Shown here in pieces: positions 59,790 to 64,000 of a DNA stretch of 64,000 nt (position 1 is the stretch's first letter; every line of letters begins with the position of its first letter). Made by a program: the position numbers and the translations under genes. Where the stretch lies: positions 1 through 64,000 of the forward strand of contig MHBK01000051.1 in NCBI GenBank assembly GCA_001804865.1, written 5' to 3'. Origin of the DNA: Lentisphaerae bacterium GWF2_57_35. Its GTDB lineage: Bacteria; Verrucomicrobiota; Kiritimatiellia; CAIQIC01; GWF2-57-35. A model generated the notes under the pieces. It did no database searches. It was not told the origin of the DNA and saw only the letters and a program-made list of their open reading frames with translations.

Positions 59790-61013
59790 TTATTCATTGC
59801 AGTGTAGAACCGTTCGGATGCCCTGCTTCCGCAAATACGCATGTGCCTTGGAAACCCGCTGATGAATCACGGCTTCCGGAACCTTGGGTTGGATGCCAAC
59901 GGCTTTGGTCTTTTCCTTTTCGTCATAGGGAAAGAGCATCATCGAACTGAACTTGAAACGGCCCAACTTTTGCAAGCTGTCGTCGAAATCGTCTTCCGTC
60001 TCCGACGGGAAGCCGACAATGATCTGGCTGGATAGGATGAGTTGGGGGTTGATGGAGCGAAAGCGCTCCAAAACCTTTAGAATGCTTGCGCAATCGTGGT
60101 CCCTTTGCATCAAGTCCAGGATTCGGTCGTTTCCGGACTGCATGGGGCAAAGGATGCTGGCGATATGCTTGGAATCCATTAACGACGCCAGTTCCTCCTG
60201 ATATTGAATGATCCACCGGGGGTTGATTTCGTCCAGATGAAGCTGAACTTGTTCCGCCCTCGCGTCCCCGCGGTCTCTACGCGCTTTCAGTTCGTCGAGC
60301 AACGCGGCGAGAAGCTCCGGGAAGCTGCCGCCCTTGTCCTGCCCATAGGCGCCCACGTCGTCGCCGATCATCGTAAATTTCCGATGCCCCGAATCGATCC
60401 CTCTTCGGAATTCGTCAAGCACCGTGGGCAGGGGTTTGCTCCGGATGTCTCCGACGGCAAATCGGACGGCGCAATACGTGCAATGGCCCAGGCATCCCCT
60501 GCTGGTGAAAAGAAAATATTCCTTGCCGTTTTTAGTCAGCTTGTGCTGGAGGTACCGCATGGACCGAAGAAAAAACGGCCAGGACAGCTCGAAATCCTCC
60601 GATAACTTGGCGAGGGCAGCCGACCAGGACAGATGATTGATGCTGTCGCGAATGATGTTGGAATCGACGATATCGGCAAATTTATAGGTCATATTTTCGA
60701 AGTAATTGTCGATATCGTTAATTTTCCGGGGCGGCAGATAATTAAGATCGAAGGCTCGATGATACTTGGCGGGGGCAATGTCCGGGAGGCAGCCATACAC
60801 CAGGACCTTGCCGCGGTGCCGGTTCAACTTCTCGATCAAGGACATGGAATGATCTTCCTCCGCCTTCTTGAACGCGCAGGTGGTCACAAGGATGCGATCC
60901 GCCTGTTCCGGTTCATCGATCACTTCATGTCCGTTCAGGGTAAAATAGGTGTGAAATTTGGCTACATCCAGTTTCCGACGCGCACAACCCGAGCTTTCAA
61001 TGTAAATCTTCAT
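59790..61013 (-). CDS. Radical SAM methylthiotransferase-like enzyme without TRAM domain
   Basis: The protein is 407 aa. Cys10, Cys46 and Cys75 match the N-terminal UPF0004 cluster ligands of MiaB/RimO. The radical SAM CxxxCxxC is at Cys174, 178 and 181 (SRGCLGHCTYC). An IVGFPSETEDDF segment is also typical. The C-terminus ends without a TRAM domain, which tRNA and RimO enzymes have. The N-terminus diverges (ESSGCARRKLDVAKF). It may modify a natural product, a peptide or a protein rather than tRNA. A SAM methyltransferase lies 29 bp upstream. Confidence 0.82.
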   Translation of the reverse strand: MKIYIESSGCARRKLDVAKFHTYFTLNGHEVIDEPEQADRILVTTCAFKKAEEDHSMSLIEKLNRHRGKVLVYGCLPDIAPAKYHRAFDLNYLPPRKINDIDNYFENMTYKFADIVDSNIIRDSINHLSWSAALAKLSEDFELSWPFFLRSMRYLQHKLTKNGKEYFLFTSRGCLGHCTYCAVRFAVGDIRSKPLPTVLDEFRRGIDSGHRKFTMIGDDVGAYGQDKGGSFPELLAALLDELKARRDRGDARAEQVQLHLDEINPRWIIQYQEELASLMDSKHIASILCPMQSGNDRILDLMQRDHDCASILKVLERFRSINPQLILSSQIIVGFPSETEDDFDDSLQKLGRFKFSSMMLFPYDEKEKTKAVGIQPKVPEAVIHQRVSKAHAYLRKQGIRTVLHCNE

Positions 61014-61042
61014 GGCTCCCCTTTGTCCTCCAAACCCCTTGT

Positions 61043-61948
61043 CTATTTCTTAATGCATGCTATAACCCATTCGCTTGAAATAAACTGAAGCCAGTGAAGT
61101 CCCTGTTTTTTTTCAAGACGCTCCAATCCGGAACTAATCCGCTCGGACATTTTATCCGGAAGATAGTTCCTTCTCCAAAAGGTCAGCGGCCCATACTCGT
61201 TCCCGTAAATCATGGACTTCTGAAAATAGGTTTTCTTGAACATGCGATGGATTTGCATGAGCGTATAGCGTCTGATGACGAAGACTTTGTTGGCGCCGAA
61301 GTTTTCGGAGTCAAGCAAACGCTTCATCGCCCGACGTCGATTCAACACATGGAACCAAAGGTATTGCCAGTAACGGCAGCAATAGTAATACGGGTCGAAA
61401 AAGTTGCCGAGCTTCAGAAGATTAGTCAGCACAAATACGGTCATGCCTCCTTTTTTCAGCACCCGTCCAATTTCGTCGAGCGCTCTGCTGTCGTCGAGAA
61501 GATACGGCAGAACGCCCAGGCACAGCACCAAGTCCTGCGATTCGTCCGGGAAATGAAGGTCTTCCACGTCGCCTTGCACGCAAACGGGTTCTTCGAAGCC
61601 ATACTTCTCGATCTTTTCGTTCGCCTCCTTAACCATGCGTTCCGAGATGTCGATGGCCGATACGCGATGGCCTCGCTTGACCATTTCCTCCAGGAACACC
61701 CCCGGTCCACACCCGATATCCAAAACCGACAACGAACGAGACGCCGCAAATTCATCCACCACCTTGAGGACCGTCGATTTCCGTTTATGCATGACGAGTT
61801 CGTCGGCACGGCAACGATTCTCCAGAGATCTTTCATAAACAGATTCCCAGTACGAAGCGGTGTCGGAAAAGAAGATCATCACATTCCGTTTATGCGTATC
61901 GATCGATCCATGATTGTCGTTGAAGGCTGCAGGTGAAGTATCGTTCAT
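61043..61948 (-). CDS. Class I SAM-dependent methyltransferase
   Basis: The protein is 301 aa from MNDTS; AAAGGGCG lies 8 nt before the ATG at 61948. The AdoMet motifs are clear: VLDIGCGPGVFLEEMVKRGH, VSAIDISERMV, VQGDVEDLHFP and LGVLPYLLDD...RVLKKGGMTV. The remainder is UbiE/COQ5-like with an extended Tyr/Trp-rich C-terminal part. The first ~45 residues carry FFSDTASYWESVYE, which resembles a substrate-binding helix. It probably acts with the radical SAM enzyme downstream. Confidence 0.85.
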   Translation of the reverse strand: MNDTSPAAFNDNHGSIDTHKRNVMIFFSDTASYWESVYERSLENRCRADELVMHKRKSTVLKVVDEFAASRSLSVLDIGCGPGVFLEEMVKRGHRVSAIDISERMVKEANEKIEKYGFEEPVCVQGDVEDLHFPDESQDLVLCLGVLPYLLDDSRALDEIGRVLKKGGMTVFVLTNLLKLGNFFDPYYYCCRYWQYLWFHVLNRRRAMKRLLDSENFGANKVFVIRRYTLMQIHRMFKKTYFQKSMIYGNEYGPLTFWRRNYLPDKMSERISSGLERLEKKQGLHWLQFISSEWVIACIKK

Positions 61949-62184
61949 AAACTGACGCCCTTTCATATTTTCCGTTTCAAAATTATTAAGGGACATGCAA
62001 GATTGAACACATCTTCGCACTCGCATCCCAGATGACCATGCTATTACTATGGCTCTGAAACGAGTCGGGTCAAGGCGGCGCCATTTGCTTTAAGAAGGAT
62101 TCCGTACGAACGATTCGCGACTGCATCCACCATGATGCCATAATGTTATGAATTTACTTTGCCGAAAAAACGGGCGCTAAGGTT

Positions 62185-63633
62185 TTATTCCGCCTGTTTT
62201 GCCGGGATATCCGGTTGAGACAGCAAAAGTTCCGGCGATTGCAACTGGCGGGGCTGAATATCCACGGGGTCCAGCAGTTCGATTTCCGTCTCGCCGCCGG
62301 TCGACTCCAGATCGCGGAAACGGCGGGCGCTCACCAACACGCGGGATTCCAAGGTGCCGGCAGCTTTGTTATAGCTCTCCACGGCTTTTTCCAAACGACT
62401 TCCCACGTCGGCAAAATGACAACTCAAATCCTTGATTCGCTTGTAAAGCTCCTTGCCCAATTCGCTGATGACCCGGGCATTGTCGGCCAGACTTTCCTGC
62501 CGCCACCCGTAGGCAACGGCTTTCAGCAGGGCGATCAAGGTCGTGGGCGTCGCCAGGATGACGCGCTGCTCCACGCCTTGCTCGATCAGCGACGGGTCTT
62601 GCTCCAGCGCGGCGCTGAAGAACGTTTCGCCCGGCAAAAACAGCACGACAAATTCAGGCGTGGGCGCAAATTGATCCCAATAGGATTTCTGGCTGAGCGC
62701 TTTCATGTGGTCGCGAATCTGACGCGCATGATCCTTCAACTTGAAAAGACGCGAGACATCGTCCTTGGCCTCCATGGCCTCGAGGTAAGCCGACAACGGC
62801 GCTTTCGCGTCCACCACCACATGCTTGATGCCGGGCAGTTTCACAATCAAGTCGGGACGGAGCCGTCCGTCCTCGGTGTTGACGTTCTTTTGCTCGTAGA
62901 AATCGCAGTGGTCCAGCATTCCGGCCATTTCGACCACGCGGCGCAGTTGAATTTCGCCCCAGCGTCCGCGGACTTGCGGCGTCCCAAGCGCCTTCACGAG
63001 ATTGGAGGCCTCCTGGCGAAGCTGGTTTTGCGTTTCGGCAAGCGTCTTGACCTGCTCCCGCAAAACTTCGTAAGCCCCCACGCGCGCTTTTTCCAAATCC
63101 TGGATCTTCGAATCGAATTTACCGAGCGACTCCTGGACCGGCTTGACGATCTGCTCGATGGCCTGCTGGCGTTTTTCCAAATCGCCTTTGGCCGTTTCCT
63201 GGAAGCGTTCCAAGGTCGCCTTGGCCAGCTCCATGAACGATTGATTGTTGCTCTTGAGGGCCTCGGAAGAAAGCGCCTTGAAGGCGTCGGAAAGTTTCAC
63301 CTGGGCTTCATTGAGAAGGGCCGCCTTCTCCTGGGAGCGCACGCGCTCCTCTTTCAGGGCCGTCTCCAACCGGGCGGCCTGCGCCTGCAGGTCGGCGCCC
63401 GACTGCTGCAACCGCTGGACATCCGAAAGAGTCGCATCGAGACGCCGGTTCGTTTCAAGCAATTGCTGTTCCCTGGCAGAAACTCGCTCCTGCAAAACCA
63501 TCAAACCGGATTGGGCTTGCGCACGGGCGGATTCCTCCGTGCCCGCGATGCGAGCCTGGAAAATCATTCGGCAGACCAAGCCCCCCACGACCAGCCCTAC
63601 CGCCAAGAACAACAGTTGTAGCAGCGCTTCCAT
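62185..63633 (-). CDS. rmuC: DNA recombination protein RmuC
   Basis: The protein is 482 aa with an N-terminal membrane anchor ([20 protein letters not shown]), then a long coiled coil (~30-180). The RmuC nuclease-like domain follows: [54 protein letters not shown] and [17 protein letters not shown]. It limits inversions at inverted repeats in E. coli. The ATG at 63633 was chosen to start the anchor; a TTG at 63660 is an alternative. Confidence 0.93.
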   Translation of the reverse strand: MEALLQLLFLAVGLVVGGLVCRMIFQARIAGTEESARAQAQSGLMVLQERVSAREQQLLETNRRLDATLSDVQRLQQSGADLQAQAARLETALKEERVRSQEKAALLNEAQVKLSDAFKALSSEALKSNNQSFMELAKATLERFQETAKGDLEKRQQAIEQIVKPVQESLGKFDSKIQDLEKARVGAYEVLREQVKTLAETQNQLRQEASNLVKALGTPQVRGRWGEIQLRRVVEMAGMLDHCDFYEQKNVNTEDGRLRPDLIVKLPGIKHVVVDAKAPLSAYLEAMEAKDDVSRLFKLKDHARQIRDHMKALSQKSYWDQFAPTPEFVVLFLPGETFFSAALEQDPSLIEQGVEQRVILATPTTLIALLKAVAYGWRQESLADNARVISELGKELYKRIKDLSCHFADVGSRLEKAVESYNKAAGTLESRVLVSARRFRDLESTGGETEIELLDPVDIQPRQLQSPELLLSQPDIPAKQAE

Positions 63634-63788
63634 GTCCGAAGATGGTGCACGCCGCGGCAACGAGGGTCAACCTTTTTAAAGAGAGGAGTTCGGCGAAACA
63701 AACTCTCGCTTTACGTTTACTGGATATTCCTCCAAGGTTTGATATGTTTTGGAGTTCCAGAGAAAACGAAGCCGTAAGGAAGGTCCAT

Positions 63789-64000
63789 TATGACACTATT
63801 TGAACGAATTGAAAAAAGCGTATTGATTATGGATGGAGCCATGGGCACCCAGATTCAGGCCCGAACCATCCCCCACGAGGCGTGGCAGGGCAAAGACGGG
63901 TGCAACGAGTTGCTCAACCTTACGGCGCCGGACGTCATTCGTTCCATCCATCAAGCCTATTACGAAGCCGGCAGCGATGCCGTGGAAACCAATTCGTTCG
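63789..64000 (+). CDS. metH: Methionine synthase, homocysteine S-methyltransferase domain (3' end beyond window)
   Basis: Seventy codons are visible. They open ERIEKSVLIMDGAMGTQIQ, followed by CNELLNLTAPDVIRSIHQAYYEAGSDAVETNSF, the N-terminal signature of cobalamin-dependent methionine synthase. AAGGAAGG lies ~8 nt before the ATG at 63789. The cobalamin-binding and other domains would lie beyond 64000, so a stand-alone homocysteine methyltransferase remains possible. No clear riboswitch was recognised upstream. Confidence 0.85.

Noticed and set aside
63690..63788. Possible SAM- or cobalamin-responsive leader upstream of metH
   Set aside because: There is only one modest stem (GAGTT/AACTC) and about 130 bp of space. 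I could not identify the conserved cores of SAM, SAH or cobalamin riboswitches.

Overview
This window is a stretch of bacterial chromosome, about 57% G+C by eye over most of its length, most likely from the PVC superphylum and within it probably the Kiritimatiellota/Verrucomicrobiota/Lentisphaerota side. The main clues are a Minf_1886-family protein (a PVC-restricted family), a large secreted choice-of-anchor Q/pectate-lyase-like repeat protein of the kind common in those phyla, DUF1844 and DUF2339 proteins, and a very large two-component repertoire. No rRNA or CRISPR array is present. The taxonomic placement is inference.

Layout. 1-2.6 kb: start of a large secreted repeat protein, running off the left edge. 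2.9-9.3 kb: housekeeping-type genes on the plus strand (small membrane protein, HIT hydrolase, Minf_1886 protein, tandem M16 peptidase, DUF1844, membrane sensor kinase). 9.4-12.5 kb: two paralogous secreted beta-sandwich-like proteins and an exported protein with a TolA-like charged helix. 12.5-26.5 kb: an accessory zone. It holds decayed genes, several palindromic repeats, a tRNA-Thr with a tyrosine integrase immediately downstream, an AT-richer cargo (small proteins, a sigma factor/small protein/ImmA-like peptidase operon, a DUF2235 hydrolase), and a type III-like restriction island. In that island the Res helicase-nuclease and a YhcG-type nuclease are intact, but the modification genes survive only as fragments around a REP-associated tyrosine transposase (RAYT) and its REP palindromes. 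26.5-30.4 kb: a PotD-like binding protein translationally coupled to a hybrid kinase. 30.5-38.1 kb: RlmI-like methyltransferase, a striking cluster of perfect hairpins, aspartate and ornithine carbamoyltransferases, a heptosyltransferase and glycogen phosphorylase.

38.1-53.2 kb is a signalling island. On the minus strand there are eight genes, many with 4-base overlaps: a receiver fused to an orphan kinase-dimerisation helix, a receiver-HD protein, two receiver-HDOD paralogues, three kinases and one single-domain receiver. Divergent from them are a CheB-CheR-coiled-coil-PAS fusion and a PAS hybrid kinase. A 91-bp direct repeat (84/91 identical) flanks this plus-strand pair. 53.4-64 kb: a voltage-sensor-type cation channel with an odd filter, tRNA-Ser, a four-helix-bundle protein, a DUF2339 membrane protein, a YdjM-like membrane protein, a cysteine-less TlpA-like protein, a nested REP cruciform, a methylthiotransferase-like radical SAM enzyme with a SAM methyltransferase, RmuC, and the beginning of metH at the right edge.

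The most unusual content is non-coding: REP/REPIN-like palindromes at four loci, several of them at the exact breakpoints of truncated genes; five perfect hairpins in about 180 bp at 32.2 kb; three 15-bp palindromes spaced exactly 31 bp apart next to the tRNA-Thr attachment region; and the 91-bp repeat around the chemosensory pair. Among proteins, the sigma/small protein/ImmA operon is the best candidate for an undescribed regulatory module.
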